Below are positions 7,438 through 16,660 of a stretch of DNA of 38,325 nucleotides, in pieces. The DNA lies in NCBI RefSeq assembly GCF_020595125.1, contig NZ_JACNMS010000009.1, forward strand, positions 1 to 38,325, read 5' to 3'. The position numbers and the translations under genes were made by a program. The DNA comes from Jeotgalibacillus aurantiacus. Lineage in GTDB: Bacteria > Bacillota > Bacilli > Bacillales > Jeotgalibacillaceae. Each line of letters begins with the position of its first letter. The first letter of the stretch is position 1. The notes under the pieces are model-generated. The model searched no databases. It had not been told where the DNA came from and worked only from the letters and a program-made list of their open reading frames with translations.

Positions 7438-8001
7438 ATGAAATTAATCGTCGGACTCGGAAATCCGGGAAAGCCTTACGATAAAACGAAACATAATATT
7501 GGTTTTGAAGTGATCGACGCATTAGCGGACAGGTGGAATGCACCGCTTTTACAGACAAAGTTTAAAGGTGTGTTTAGCAAGACGGTCATCAATGGACAAA
7601 AGGTGATTCTGCTGAAGCCGCTCACTTATATGAATTTATCCGGAGAGAGTATTCGCCCGCTGATGGATTATTTTCAGATTGAGCCGGAGGATGTTGTGGT
7701 CATTTATGATGATCTGGATCTGCCGACAGGTGCACTGCGGCTTCGTCAAAAAGGGAGCGCAGGTGGCCATAACGGCATTAAAAGTACGATTGCTCATCTT
7801 GGCACCCAGGAATTTAACCGGATCAGGATTGGAATCAGCCGTCCGCCGCGTGGGATGAAAGTGCCGGATTACGTATTAAGCCGTTTTTCTGATGAAGAAT
7901 GGGGTATCATGAAAGAAACGGTTGAAAAAAGCGCGGATGCGTGTGAGCGCTGGCTTGAAAAGCCGTTTTTAGAAGTGATGAATGAATTTAATGGCTCCTG
8001 A
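7438..8001 (+). CDS. pth: Peptidyl-tRNA hydrolase
   Basis: Releases peptides from peptidyl-tRNAs that drop off the ribosome; known as spoVC in B. subtilis. The 187-residue product is of normal length. It has the N-terminal [19 protein letters not shown] with catalytic His20, [14 protein letters not shown] near 60, [15 protein letters not shown] (catalytic Asp) near 90, and [11 protein letters not shown] near 107. ATG at 7438 follows GAGGTG. It lies after the ctc terminator and before fin, the standard Bacillus neighbourhood. Confidence 0.96.
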   Translation: MKLIVGLGNPGKPYDKTKHNIGFEVIDALADRWNAPLLQTKFKGVFSKTVINGQKVILLKPLTYMNLSGESIRPLMDYFQIEPEDVVVIYDDLDLPTGALRLRQKGSAGGHNGIKSTIAHLGTQEFNRIRIGISRPPRGMKVPDYVLSRFSDEEWGIMKETVEKSADACERWLEKPFLEVMNEFNGS

Positions 8002-8003
8002 TT

Positions 8004-8033
8004 GAATATTCGGTCCTCTTCCCGCCTATACTA
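8004..8033 (+). promoter_or_regulatory. Putative forespore (sigma-G/sigma-F type) promoter of fin
   Basis: GAATA (8004-8008), 18-bp spacer, TATACTA (8027-8033) fit the sigma-G consensus GHATR-N17-18-CATWMTA apart from one base. The same bases also read as a sigma-A promoter, TTGAAT-N18-TATACT. In B. subtilis fin is a forespore gene, which favours the first reading. Confidence 0.5.
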
Positions 8034-8062
8034 CAATACAAGCAAGGTGAAGGAGGATGAAG

Positions 8063-8293
8063 ATGGCTGTCTATTATCACTGTCGCCACTGCGGAAACGA
8101 GGTTGGCGCAATCGATACGCAATTAGTGGATGCCAAGCGGCTCGGGATTCATTCCTTATCAGCCGAAGAGCGTAAGAGCATGATTTCGTATACAAATGAA
8201 GGTCACGTGAACATACAGACGATCTGCGAGGACTGTCAGGAGTCGCTAGAGCGCAATCCTGACTTCCATGAGCTGGATCAATTTATACAGTAA
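8063..8293 (+). CDS. fin: Anti-sigma-F factor Fin
   Basis: Small zinc-binding protein (former YabK) that in B. subtilis inhibits sigma-F so that the forespore can switch to sigma-G. The 76-residue product has two cysteine pairs, CRHC near residue 7 and CEDC near 54, which form a zinc ribbon, and the conserved MISYTNEGHVNIQTICEDC and NPDFHELDQFIQ segments. The start is the ATG at 8063: AGGAGG at 8051-8056 directly abuts an earlier in-frame ATG (8057) and is properly spaced only for 8063. A terminator separates it from mfd. Confidence 0.92.
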   Translation: MAVYYHCRHCGNEVGAIDTQLVDAKRLGIHSLSAEERKSMISYTNEGHVNIQTICEDCQESLERNPDFHELDQFIQ

Positions 8294-8295
8294 AC

Positions 8296-8323
8296 GCTTT
8301 GGATTACGATCCAAGGCATTTTT
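8296..8323 (+). terminator. fin terminator
   Basis: GCTTTGGAT (8296-8304), tetraloop TACG, ATCCAAGGC (8309-8317), then A and five Ts. It begins two bases after the stop codon. Confidence 0.8.
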
Positions 8324-8349
8324 CTGTTTAGATTCGGGAGGAGAACGAG

Positions 8350-11300
8350 TTGAAAACGCTAGTAAATGGTTTGATAAATGATACTCAGATTAAAGCGGTC
8401 ATCGATGATCTAGCAGCCGGGCGTCAAGAGCAGCTGTTATCAGGGCTTTCAGGTTCTGCACGAAGCACTTTTATGGCAGCGGTTTATCAGCAGCACCAGC
8501 GTCCGCTGATGGTTGTCACGCCGAACCTGCTGAGTGCACAGAAGTTATATGATGACCTCGCTCAATTAGTCAGTGAGGAGGAACTCTTTTTATACCCGGC
8601 CAATGAATTGATTGCCGCGGAGATGAGTATTGCGAGCCCTGAGCTGTTGGCACAGCGTCTGGAAGCGATGAATCATCTCGCGTTAAACGGACGGGGATTT
8701 TATATCGTACCAATGGCGGGGCTGCGAAAGGTAGTGCCGCCTAAAGAGCAATGGCAAATCCATCAGTTTGAGCTCTCTGTTGGAAAAGATATTGGGCTCG
8801 AAGATACATTGTCTGCGCTTCTTAAAATGGGATATCATCGCACGGACATGGTCAGCAGTCCAGGTGAATTCAGTATGCGTGGGGGAATCATGGATATTTA
8901 TCCTCTTACGTCAGACCCTGTCCGGATTGAACTATTTGACACTGAAGTAGACTCAATCCGAACCTTTTCAGCAGAGGATCAGCGTTCGATTGACTCACTT
9001 GAGCACGTTTCAATCGGCCCTGCCAGTGAGCTGATTATGGAAGGAGAACAGCTGTCACGCATTGCAGAAGAACTAAAAGCACGGCTGCCGAAGAGTCTCA
9101 AAAAAATAAAACGTGCAGCTGTCAAAGAAGCGATGGCAGAGCAGACTGAATATGAAATCGGACTACTGGAGAATGGGCAAAAACCCGATCAGCTGTTTAA
9201 ATATCAGTCTCTTGCTTATTCAAAAGCTGCCAGTCTGCTAGATTATCTGCCTGAGGATGCATTGGTCTTTTTTGATGAAATCAGCCGGATTTATGAAATG
9301 GATGACACGCTTGAAAACGAAGAGATGGAGTGGGCTGTTTCTCTGATTGAGGAAGGCAAGCTGTTGCATGATATTCATGTCTCACACAAGCTGACGGACT
9401 TAATCGCTAAAAGCCCGCAGCAGAAGGCGTATTTTTCTCTTTTTACGAGAAAAATTGCCCATATCAACCCGAAAAAAGTCCATTCTTTTTCATGCAAGCC
9501 GATGCAGAGCTTTCACGGTCAGATGCATTTGCTGAAAGCCGAGCTTGAACGCTGGAAAAAAGGAAAGTTCACCGTTGTCATGCTTGCGCCGGATGGACAG
9601 CGACTGCAGAAGTTCGAGCGTGTACTCGCAGACTATGATATAGATGCGGCCATCGTCAAAGAAGGTGACCCGCTTATTCCGAATACGGTTCAAATCGTCA
9701 GCGGCTCTCTGCAGGCCGGATTTGAGCTCCCGATGAACAAGCTTGCGGTCATGACGGAAGAGGAGTTATTCCGTCAGAAAACACGTAAGGTAAAACGCCG
9801 TCAAAAACTTTCGAATGCAGAGCGCATTAAAAGCTATTCAGAGCTGAAGGTTGGCGATTACGTTGTTCACGTGAATCACGGAATCGGGAAATACCTCGGA
9901 ATTGAAACCCTTGAAATCAACGGTCTTCATAAAGACTATTTAAATATTCATTATAAAGGCAATGACCAACTCTATGTGCCGGTTGACCAGATTGAGCTCG
10001 TTCAGAAATATGTCGGCTCTGAAGGCAAGGAACCGAAGCTGTATAAGCTTGGCGGTACGGAATGGAAGCGCGTGAAGAATAAAGTTCAATCATCTGTCGC
10101 AGATATTGCTGATGACCTGATTAAGCTTTATTCAGAGCGTGAAGCGGCAAAAGGGTTTGCTTTCAGTACAGATACAGCAGAACAGCAGGATTTCGAAGCG
10201 GCCTTTCCTTATTCAGAAACAGAGGATCAGCTGCGTTCAATTGAGGAAATCAAAAAAGACATGGAACGCGACCGCCCGATGGACCGGCTGTTATGTGGTG
10301 ATGTAGGATACGGAAAAACTGAAGTGGCGATCCGGGCTGCATTCAAAGCAGTGATGGATGGCAAGCAGGTGGCGATCCTTGTGCCAACGACGATCCTCGC
10401 TCAGCAGCACTATGAAACGATGATTGAACGGATGCAGGATTTCCCTGTCAACGTTGGACTATTAAGCCGTTTCCGCTCTAAAAAGCAGCAGGATGAGACG
10501 ATCAAGGGGTTAGCGCAGGGGTCGGTTGATATCGTTGTCGGGACGCACCGTCTGCTTTCTAAAACGATCAAATACCGCGATATCGGTCTGCTGATCATTG
10601 ATGAAGAGCAGCGTTTCGGTGTGACGCATAAAGAAAAAATTAAGCAGTTGAAAACAAACATTGACGTACTGACTTTAACAGCAACGCCAATCCCACGTAC
10701 GTTACACATGTCGATGCTTGGCGTACGCGATCTGTCTGTCATAGAAACACCACCTGAAAACCGTTTCCCGGTCCAGACATATGTGATGGAATATAACGGT
10801 GCGCTGATCCGTGAAGCGATCGAGCGTGAAATGGCGCGTGACGGACAAGTGTACTTCCTTTATAACCGGGTTGAGGATATCACGAAAAAGGCTGATGAAA
10901 TTGCTTCGCTCGTTCCGGATGCACGGGTTGCGATTGCACACGGTCAAATGTCTGAAAACGAGCTGGAGTCTGTGATCCTGCAGTTTTTAGAGGGCGAATA
11001 TGATGTGCTCGTCACGACGACGATCATTGAAACAGGCGTGGATATTCCAAACGTGAACACGCTGATTGTTCATGATGCAGACCGTATGGGGCTGTCCCAG
11101 CTGTATCAGCTCCGCGGTCGTGTCGGACGTTCAAACCGCGTGGCCTATGCATATTTCACTTACCGGAAAGATAAAGTGCTCACAGAGGTGGCCGAGCAGC
11201 GTCTGCAGTCGATTAAAGAATTCACTGAGCTCGGATCCGGATTCAAAATTGCGATGCGTGACTTAACAATCCGGGGAGCCGGTAATCTCTTAGGCGCTCA

Positions 11301-11898
11301 GCAGCACGGATTTATTGATTCAGTCGGCTTTGACCTTTACTCTCAAATGCTTAAAGATGCAATTGAGGAGCGGAAGGATCTGCTTCCTGAAACCGAAGGC
11401 AAGGAGAAAAAAGAAAAGCAGAAAGCGGTTGAAATCGACCTCGACGTGAAGCAGGATGCTTATATTCCGGAAAGCTACATTCCTGATGGACATCAGAAAA
11501 TCGAAATGTATAAAAAATTCCGCGGTCTGCAAACGATTCAGGAGGTCATGGAGCTGAAGGATGAAATGATTGACCGCTTCGGAGATTATCCGGATGAAGT
11601 TCACACGCTTTTCCAGATTGCTGAAATTAAAGCATATGGTTATGAAGTGGGGCTGGAGTCCATTCAGCAGACAAGGGATGAAATCAAGCTTGAGCTCAGT
11701 CAGGCTGGCACAAATCGGATTGACGGGGCAAAAGCATTTGAAATCACCAATGAGTTCAAACGCCACGTTGGTCTTGGGCTTGATAACAACCGTCTGAAGA
11801 TCACCGTTAAAACGAAAGGACAGAAGCCGGAGAGCTGGTTCATGATGGTTCACCAGGTCCTTTCCCGTCTTCCTGAAACGTTAAAAGAGTCAGCTTAA
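8350..11898 (+). CDS. mfd: Transcription-repair coupling factor Mfd
   Basis: ATP-driven DNA translocase that removes RNA polymerase stalled at lesions and recruits UvrA. The 1182-residue protein has UvrB-like N-terminal domains (about 1-350). A CarD-like RNA-polymerase-interaction domain lies at about 495-560 (LKVGDYVVHVNHGIGKYLG). The RecG-type motor has Walker A GDVGYGKTE near 648, DEEQ near 750, TATPIPRTLHMSMLG near 776 and GRVGRS near 922. A C-terminal TRCF domain follows from about 1000. The start is TTG at 8350, supported by GGGAGGAGA upstream. It is full length. No clear terminator is visible before spoVT. Confidence 0.96.
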   Translation: MKTLVNGLINDTQIKAVIDDLAAGRQEQLLSGLSGSARSTFMAAVYQQHQRPLMVVTPNLLSAQKLYDDLAQLVSEEELFLYPANELIAAEMSIASPELLAQRLEAMNHLALNGRGFYIVPMAGLRKVVPPKEQWQIHQFELSVGKDIGLEDTLSALLKMGYHRTDMVSSPGEFSMRGGIMDIYPLTSDPVRIELFDTEVDSIRTFSAEDQRSIDSLEHVSIGPASELIMEGEQLSRIAEELKARLPKSLKKIKRAAVKEAMAEQTEYEIGLLENGQKPDQLFKYQSLAYSKAASLLDYLPEDALVFFDEISRIYEMDDTLENEEMEWAVSLIEEGKLLHDIHVSHKLTDLIAKSPQQKAYFSLFTRKIAHINPKKVHSFSCKPMQSFHGQMHLLKAELERWKKGKFTVVMLAPDGQRLQKFERVLADYDIDAAIVKEGDPLIPNTVQIVSGSLQAGFELPMNKLAVMTEEELFRQKTRKVKRRQKLSNAERIKSYSELKVGDYVVHVNHGIGKYLGIETLEINGLHKDYLNIHYKGNDQLYVPVDQIELVQKYVGSEGKEPKLYKLGGTEWKRVKNKVQSSVADIADDLIKLYSEREAAKGFAFSTDTAEQQDFEAAFPYSETEDQLRSIEEIKKDMERDRPMDRLLCGDVGYGKTEVAIRAAFKAVMDGKQVAILVPTTILAQQHYETMIERMQDFPVNVGLLSRFRSKKQQDETIKGLAQGSVDIVVGTHRLLSKTIKYRDIGLLIIDEEQRFGVTHKEKIKQLKTNIDVLTLTATPIPRTLHMSMLGVRDLSVIETPPENRFPVQTYVMEYNGALIREAIEREMARDGQVYFLYNRVEDITKKADEIASLVPDARVAIAHGQMSENELESVILQFLEGEYDVLVTTTIIETGVDIPNVNTLIVHDADRMGLSQLYQLRGRVGRSNRVAYAYFTYRKDKVLTEVAEQRLQSIKEFTELGSGFKIAMRDLTIRGAGNLLGAQQHGFIDSVGFDLYSQMLKDAIEERKDLLPETEGKEKKEKQKAVEIDLDVKQDAYIPESYIPDGHQKIEMYKKFRGLQTIQEVMELKDEMIDRFGDYPDEVHTLFQIAEIKAYGYEVGLESIQQTRDEIKLELSQAGTNRIDGAKAFEITNEFKRHVGLGLDNNRLKITVKTKGQKPESWFMMVHQVLSRLPETLKESA

Positions 11899-11940
11899 CC
11901 CCCTTTTTTACAGGTTTATTTGAGAATCGTTAGAAAAAAA

Positions 11941-11969
11941 GTATAAATCGGCGAATTAACCCGATACTA
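11941..11969 (+). promoter_or_regulatory. Putative sigma-G promoter of spoVT
   Basis: GTATA (11941-11945), 17-bp spacer, GATACTA (11963-11969), against consensus GHATR-N17-18-CATWMTA. spoVT is a sigma-G gene in B. subtilis. Confidence 0.6.
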
Positions 11970-12005
11970 TTCTCATACAGCCAGTAAACGAAGGAGAGAG
12001 CCATG

Positions 12006-12542
12006 ATGAAAGCTACGGGAATTGTAAGACGAATCGATGACCTCGGTCGTGTGGTCATTCCAAAAGAAATCAGGCGCACACTGCGCATTAGAGAAGGTGA
12101 CCCGCTGGAGATTTTCGTTGATCGCGACGGGGAAATCGTTCTGAAGAAATATTCACCGATCAGCGAACTCGGCACCTTTGCCAAAGAATACGCTGAATCC
12201 CTGTATGACAGCTTAAAGCAGCCGGTACTTATTTGCGACCGCGATCACTTTATTGCAGTGGCCGGTGCATCCAAAAAAGATTTCCTGAACCGCCGCATCA
12301 GTCCGAGAGTAGAGGAAATGATGGACGCACGAAAAACGGTTTTAAACGATGAACAGGGAAGTGTTGAGCTGGTCGAACACCAGGAAGAGGAGCTCGCTTC
12401 TTACACCGTATCCCCGATCATTGCATCAGGTGATCCGATCGGTGCCGTCTTTGTGATGTCAAAGGATCAGACGGTTGAAGAAGTCGAGCTGAAAGTATGC
12501 GAAACCGCCGCCCGTTTCCTCGGCAGACAAATGGAAAGCTGA
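12006..12542 (+). CDS. spoVT: Stage V sporulation transcription factor SpoVT
   Basis: AbrB-family regulator that tunes the sigma-G regulon in the forespore. The 178-residue protein has an N-terminal swapped-hairpin DNA-binding domain, MKATGIVRRIDDLGRVVIPK through EIFVDRDGEIVLKKYSP (about 1-50). A GAF-like C-terminal domain (about 60-178) contains VLICDRDHFIAVAGASKKD and SKDQT. The N-terminal domain is nearly identical to that of B. subtilis, as recalled. ATGs at 12003 and 12006 are both reachable from AGGAGA (11992-11997); I chose 12006 for its eight-base spacing and match to the family start. Confidence 0.95.
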   Translation: MKATGIVRRIDDLGRVVIPKEIRRTLRIREGDPLEIFVDRDGEIVLKKYSPISELGTFAKEYAESLYDSLKQPVLICDRDHFIAVAGASKKDFLNRRISPRVEEMMDARKTVLNDEQGSVELVEHQEEELASYTVSPIIASGDPIGAVFVMSKDQTVEEVELKVCETAARFLGRQMES

Positions 12543-12547
12543 TCAAA

Positions 12548-12579
12548 AGCCCTATCCGGTTGAGGATAGGGCTTTTTTT
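12548..12579 (+). terminator. spoVT terminator
   Basis: AGCCCTATCC (12548-12557) pairs perfectly with GGATAGGGCT (12564-12573), followed by a seven-T run. Confidence 0.9.
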
Positions 12580-12655
12580 ATGGGTGACGCGGAGTTAGAT
12601 GGCTGAGGTGAAGGTGGGCTGCTTCGCGGCAAATTAAGGGGTTCGGGCGAGTGAT

Positions 12656-12842
12656 GGAATAAAGGCTGGTAGTGAAGGAATCATGAGGCCGGAAAGAATG
12701 AATCGTGGTGGTGAATGAGGGGATTCCTTTGCCTCGGAGCCGCTTTGAAGGAAATATTTTTTCAAACGAAGGAAATACATTCTCAAAAGAGGGGATAAAA
12801 TTCCGGAAAGATGGAATAAGTCTGCTTAGTGATGGAATCCCG
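12656..12842. repeat. Degenerate 21-bp-period array between spoVT and yabM
   Basis: A recurring GGAAT/GGAAA core appears at 12656, 12677, then with 22-bp steps at 12699 and 12721, then 12750 and 12771. The last four units run in exact 21-bp steps (12759, 12780, 12801, 12822). The unit resembles AGTGATGGAATAAG. Both strands are partly open because 21 is a multiple of three, giving heptad-like peptides on each, but neither frame has a convincing start. The rest of 12580-12913 shows no other feature. Confidence 0.65.
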
Positions 12843-12913
12843 CGAACCGACCGCAACCGCCTGAGCCGCGTCTCCGTTTCTGTCCACCTGCAGTCTGCTC
12901 AGACCCCGTCCAA

Positions 12914-12943
12914 AAGACAAATCCCGCCGCGCTTTGCTATAAT
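12914..12943 (+). promoter_or_regulatory. Putative sigma-A promoter of yabM
   Basis: AAGACA (12914-12919), 18-bp spacer, perfect TATAAT (12938-12943) with extended TG at 12935-12936. Confidence 0.65.
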
Positions 12944-12976
12944 AAGACATCAATAATAGAAAGAGAGGGCGGCCGG

Positions 12977-14536
12977 ATGACCGATGCTTCTCAGACAATG
13001 GTAAAGGGAGCGGCGGTGCTGACGCTTGCAGCCGTCATTTCAAAAATACTGAGTGCACTTTACCGTGTACCGTTTCAAAATATGACCGGTGATATCGGTT
13101 TTTATATTTATCAGCAGGTGTATCCGTTTTATGGCCTGTTGATTGCGTTATGTACGTATGCTTTTCCGGTGATGGTGTCGAGAATTTTAATTGAGCACGA
13201 AGAGGACCGGGAGCGGATTTTTAAGCTGTTGGGGCTTGTTTTGGCTGGTACGGGTCTGGTGTGGTTTTTGGCTTTGTATCTCGGTGCACCGCTGATTGCG
13301 GAGTGGATGGGAGATCCGATGCTTGAACCGCTGATCCGTCTGTCTGCATGGCCTTTTTTGCTGCTGCCGTTTCTAGCGGGAGGCAAGGGCTGGTTCCAGG
13401 CGCAGAATAATATGGTCCCGTCCGCTGTGTCGCAGGTGACAGAGCAGCTCGTGCGTGTCACCATTATTTTAGCGGCCACCTTTGTACTGACAGCTCACGG
13501 TGCATCGCTCTATACAATTGGAGAAGGGGCTGTGGTCGGTTCGACGGTCGGGCTGGCAGTGGGTGTTTTACTGCTGCTGTATCTGGGACGTGTCCAGTTG
13601 AAGGGTCAGTCATTTGCACTCTCCTTTAAAAAAGGGGATCGCGCCATCTTCCGTGCGCTGATTGTGCGGGGAACCGCGATGGGCATGGTGAGTATGCTGC
13701 TGATTTTGTATCAGATGATGGATGCGCTGAATGTCTATTCGCTGCTCACAGGCTATACAGGCAGTGCGGAGGAAGCAAAGACTGTAAAAGGGGTCTATGA
13801 TCGCGGTCAGCCGCTGATCCAGATCGGGATTGTAGCAGCAACGTCCCTGTCACTGGCTGTTGTGCCGATGATTGCAGCGGATATGGAACGTAACCGGATC
13901 GTTGAGGTTAAAAAGAAAGCAGCGCTGGCATTAAAAACGGGTATTGTTTTTGGTGCAGCCGCTTCTATTGGATTAATGAATATTATCAGACCGCTCAATA
14001 CTTTTCTTTTTCAAACGGATGAGGGGTCAAGGGTGCTTGCACTTTATGTCCTCGCAGTGTTGTTTGCCTCGATTGCACTTACTGTAAATGCGGTGTTACA
14101 GGGAATGGGAAGCTATCATATTATTGCCTGGCTTGCGGCTGTCAGTGTAGCGGTAAAATATATTCTTAATGATTGGCTCGTGCCGCTTTTTGGTACAGGT
14201 GGAGCCGCAGCGGCAACTGTATTAGCGATTTTAGTGGTGACGGTTGCTGCTGTATTAAGATTAAGAGCAAAGATCGGCTTTTTACTGACAGGAAGGTTTT
14301 ATATGAGACTGCTGTTGGGTCTTATTGTGATGACCGTTGTTGTGCAGGGGCTTTTATGGCTCTGGCCGGATGGCTCCCGTCTATCTGCAGCGGCGGTATC
14401 GATTTTAGCAGCGGCAGTAGGTGCATGGAGCTTTTTTGTTGTCAGCTGGTCACGTGATTTATTTACAAAAGAAGAAGCAGCCCAGATTCCGTTTGGCCGT
14501 AAACTGGACCGGCTGTTTTATCGTTCAGGGAAATAG
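12977..14536 (+). CDS. yabM: MurJ/SpoVB-family polysaccharide flippase-like membrane protein
   Basis: Polytopic membrane protein of the MOP exporter superfamily (MurJ/SpoVB/RfbX branch), whose members flip undecaprenyl-linked intermediates or export lipid-linked sugars. The 519-residue sequence has about 14 hydrophobic segments. It opens with the family signature SKILSALYRVPFQNMTGD, in which a polar/charged stretch leads the first helices, followed by GFYIYQQVYPFY. Position between spoVT and yabN identifies it as the YabM orthologue; the exact substrate is not known to me. ATG 12977 follows GAGAGGG. yabN starts 12 bp after its stop, so the two are probably co-transcribed. Confidence 0.88.
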   Translation: MTDASQTMVKGAAVLTLAAVISKILSALYRVPFQNMTGDIGFYIYQQVYPFYGLLIALCTYAFPVMVSRILIEHEEDRERIFKLLGLVLAGTGLVWFLALYLGAPLIAEWMGDPMLEPLIRLSAWPFLLLPFLAGGKGWFQAQNNMVPSAVSQVTEQLVRVTIILAATFVLTAHGASLYTIGEGAVVGSTVGLAVGVLLLLYLGRVQLKGQSFALSFKKGDRAIFRALIVRGTAMGMVSMLLILYQMMDALNVYSLLTGYTGSAEEAKTVKGVYDRGQPLIQIGIVAATSLSLAVVPMIAADMERNRIVEVKKKAALALKTGIVFGAAASIGLMNIIRPLNTFLFQTDEGSRVLALYVLAVLFASIALTVNAVLQGMGSYHIIAWLAAVSVAVKYILNDWLVPLFGTGGAAAATVLAILVVTVAAVLRLRAKIGFLLTGRFYMRLLLGLIVMTVVVQGLLWLWPDGSRLSAAAVSILAAAVGAWSFFVVSWSRDLFTKEEAAQIPFGRKLDRLFYRSGK

Positions 14537-14548
14537 GAGGATATGTTT

Positions 14549-16009
14549 ATGACACATGAAATTACCGTCATTGGTCTTGGTGCAGGTGACTTGGATCAGC
14601 TGCCCCTAGGCATTTATAAAAAGCTGAAAGCAGCCACTCATCTGCTCGTGCGCACAGAGGATCATCCTGTTCTCGCGCAGCTGAAGGAGGAGGGACTGAC
14701 CTTTGAATCCTTCGATTATGTGTATGAGGCGCATGATCAGTTTGAGGCGGTCTATGAGGCGATCACAGAAGAGCTCGTAAATCGTGCTGAGGCAGGTCCG
14801 GTGCTTTATGCGGTGCCCGGTCATCCGCTGGTAGCTGAACAGACGGTGCAAAATCTGCTCGCTCTTCATCGAAACGGTGAGATTTCAATCGTCATTGAAG
14901 GTGGACAAAGTTTCCTTGATCCGCTTTTCACGGCTGCCGGATTTGATCCTGTTGAAGGCTTTCAGCTGCTTGACGGGACGGCTTTAAAGCGTGACGAGCC
15001 AAAGCTCACGCAGCATGTCATCATTGGACAGGTGTATGATGCGTTTATCGCTTCGGAGGTGAAACTGACGCTGATGGAGCGTTATCCGGATGATCATCTT
15101 GTTAAAGTCATTACAGCTGCCGGATCAAAAGGGGAGTCCATCGTTGAAACACCTCTTTATGAACTGGATCACGGAATGCCGCTCAGCAATCTGACAAGTG
15201 TGTACGTGCCTCCGGTTGAAGAGGAAGAAGCTTTGTACGGAGAGTTTGAAAAGTTCCGTGACATCATTGCGATTCTTCGCAGTCCTGAAGGCTGTCCATG
15301 GGATCGCGAGCAGACACATGAATCACTAAAGCGGTATCTGATTGAAGAAACATATGAGTTTCTTGAAGCCGTGGACAGCGGCGACATTGATCATATGATC
15401 GAAGAGCTTGGCGATGTACTCCTTCAGATTATGCTTCATGCGCAGATTGGGGAGGATGACGGATACTTTTCTATCCGTGATGTGATTGCCGTTGTAGCTG
15501 AAAAAATGGTCCGCCGCCATCCGCACGTATTTGCTGATACAGAGGCAGGAACAGCGGATGAAGTCGTGAAAAACTGGCAGGAGATCAAGGCAGAGGAAAA
15601 AGGTTCGAGGCCTGATTCGCTTTTAGAAGGAGCGGGAACAGGACTACCGGCGTTAATTCAAGCGTTTGAAATACAGAAGAAAGCAGCCAAAGCGGGATTT
15701 GACTGGGATGATCACGCGGACGCCTGGGATAAATTTGAGGAAGAATGGCAGGAATTTCAGGAAGAAGTTGCGAATGGTAATAAGGAAGAGGCATTAAAGG
15801 AATTTGGCGATGTGTTATTTGCGCTCGTAAATGTATCTCGTTTCCACGGTATTTTCCCGGAGGAAGCGCTTATAATGGCGAACCAGAAATTCATCAGCCG
15901 GTTTTCTTTTGTGGAAAATAAGGTGAAAGAATCAGGGAAGCCGTTTCAGGCGTTTACGCTTGGCGAGCTGGATGAATTCTGGAATGAAGCGAAAAAACAT
16001 GGTTTATAA
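14549..16009 (+). CDS. yabN: YabN: tetrapyrrole methylase-like / MazG nucleotide pyrophosphohydrolase
   Basis: Fusion protein of 486 residues. The N-terminal half (about 1-220) is a SAM-dependent tetrapyrrole-methylase fold with [15 protein letters not shown] and [14 protein letters not shown]. The C-terminal half is a MazG NTP pyrophosphohydrolase: [20 protein letters not shown] near 250, the metal-binding [11 protein letters not shown] and [15 protein letters not shown] near 280-300, and a second EEWQEF...[12 protein letters not shown] unit near 390-430. It is expected to hydrolyse non-canonical or excess NTPs; the methylase activity is unproven. Start 14549 was preferred over the in-frame ATG at 14543 because AGGAGG ends at 14540. 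Confidence 0.93.
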   Translation: MTHEITVIGLGAGDLDQLPLGIYKKLKAATHLLVRTEDHPVLAQLKEEGLTFESFDYVYEAHDQFEAVYEAITEELVNRAEAGPVLYAVPGHPLVAEQTVQNLLALHRNGEISIVIEGGQSFLDPLFTAAGFDPVEGFQLLDGTALKRDEPKLTQHVIIGQVYDAFIASEVKLTLMERYPDDHLVKVITAAGSKGESIVETPLYELDHGMPLSNLTSVYVPPVEEEEALYGEFEKFRDIIAILRSPEGCPWDREQTHESLKRYLIEETYEFLEAVDSGDIDHMIEELGDVLLQIMLHAQIGEDDGYFSIRDVIAVVAEKMVRRHPHVFADTEAGTADEVVKNWQEIKAEEKGSRPDSLLEGAGTGLPALIQAFEIQKKAAKAGFDWDDHADAWDKFEEEWQEFQEEVANGNKEEALKEFGDVLFALVNVSRFHGIFPEEALIMANQKFISRFSFVENKVKESGKPFQAFTLGELDEFWNEAKKHGL

Positions 16010-16026
16010 AAGGATGGAGATTACGC

Positions 16027-16290
16027 ATGCGTTTAGATAAATTTTTAAAGGTATCAAGATTAATTAAACGGCGTACACTGGCAAAGGAAGTAGCCGATCA
16101 GGGCCGTATTTCAATTAACGGAAATCCGGGGAAAGCGAGCGCTACGGTAAAGGCTGGCGACGAACTCGTGATCCGGTTTGGGCAGCGTGTGGTGACGCTG
16201 ACGGTGGATCGTCTCGTTGAAACAACGAAAAAAGAAGAAGCGGCGACGATGTATACCATTACAAAAGAAGAACGTGTCAACGAAGAATAA
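16027..16290 (+). CDS. rqcP: Ribosome-associated quality control protein RqcP
   Basis: S4-domain RNA-binding protein (YabO, Hsp15-like) that works with RqcH on stalled 50S subunits during C-terminal alanine tailing. The 87-residue product is almost all S4 domain: [35 protein letters not shown], then [21 protein letters not shown] short charged tail follows. It begins 17 bp after yabN, with GGATGGAGA as ribosome site, so it belongs to the yabM-yabN-rqcP unit. Confidence 0.93.
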   Translation: MRLDKFLKVSRLIKRRTLAKEVADQGRISINGNPGKASATVKAGDELVIRFGQRVVTLTVDRLVETTKKEEAATMYTITKEERVNEE

Positions 16291-16292
16291 AA

Positions 16293-16321
16293 TCATAACC
16301 GGCTGCCCCGCTGCATACAAT
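16293..16321 (+). promoter_or_regulatory. Putative sigma-E promoter of yabPQ
   Basis: CATACAAT (16314-16321) is a full match to the sigma-E -10 consensus. TCATAAC (16293-16299) is an adequate -35 with a 14-bp spacer. yabP is a mother-cell sigma-E gene in B. subtilis. Confidence 0.72.
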
Positions 16322-16363
16322 GAGCTAAGTGATGGTTTTAATCCTATAGCGGGGTGACAGTCG

Positions 16364-16660
16364 ATGCCATATACAACAACTGAAGGTAAAACGCAGAAGA
16401 AAGAGCATGAAGTCCGTATGAGCGGCCGGGAGGTTCTGGTGATTTCCGGCGTGCTTCAACTCGACAGCTTTGATAACGAAGAGTTTTTATTGGAAACGGT
16501 CATGGGATTTTTATCGGTTAAGGGGAGCGGCCTTCAAATGATTAACCTGGATCTTGATGAAGGACAGGTATCTCTGAAAGGTAAAATTGATGATCTGTTG
16601 TATCTGGATCAGACCGGCCGTGAGCCCTCGAAAGGACTGCTAGGAAAGCTGTTTAGATGA
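16364..16660 (+). CDS. yabP: Sporulation protein YabP
   Basis: Mother-cell sporulation protein of the YabP/YqfC family. The 98-residue product has the family segment HEVRMSGREVLVISGVLQLDSFDNEEFLLE, then GFLSVKGSGLQMINLDLDEGQVSLKG. These predict a small beta-rich soluble domain without a signal peptide. ATG 16364 follows GGGGTGA. It overlaps yabQ by four bases (ATGA), so they are translationally coupled. The sigma-E-like promoter directly upstream places the pair in the engulfment-stage mother cell. Confidence 0.93.
   Translation: MPYTTTEGKTQKKEHEVRMSGREVLVISGVLQLDSFDNEEFLLETVMGFLSVKGSGLQMINLDLDEGQVSLKGKIDDLLYLDQTGREPSKGLLGKLFR

Noticed and set aside
12578-12998. Heptad-repeat peptides (IPSFxxx on minus, EGxxFSK on plus) in the spoVT-yabM gap
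   Set aside because: A 21-bp period keeps all its frames periodic, so open frames appear on both strands. There is no credible start or ribosome site, and the yabM promoter overlaps one frame.
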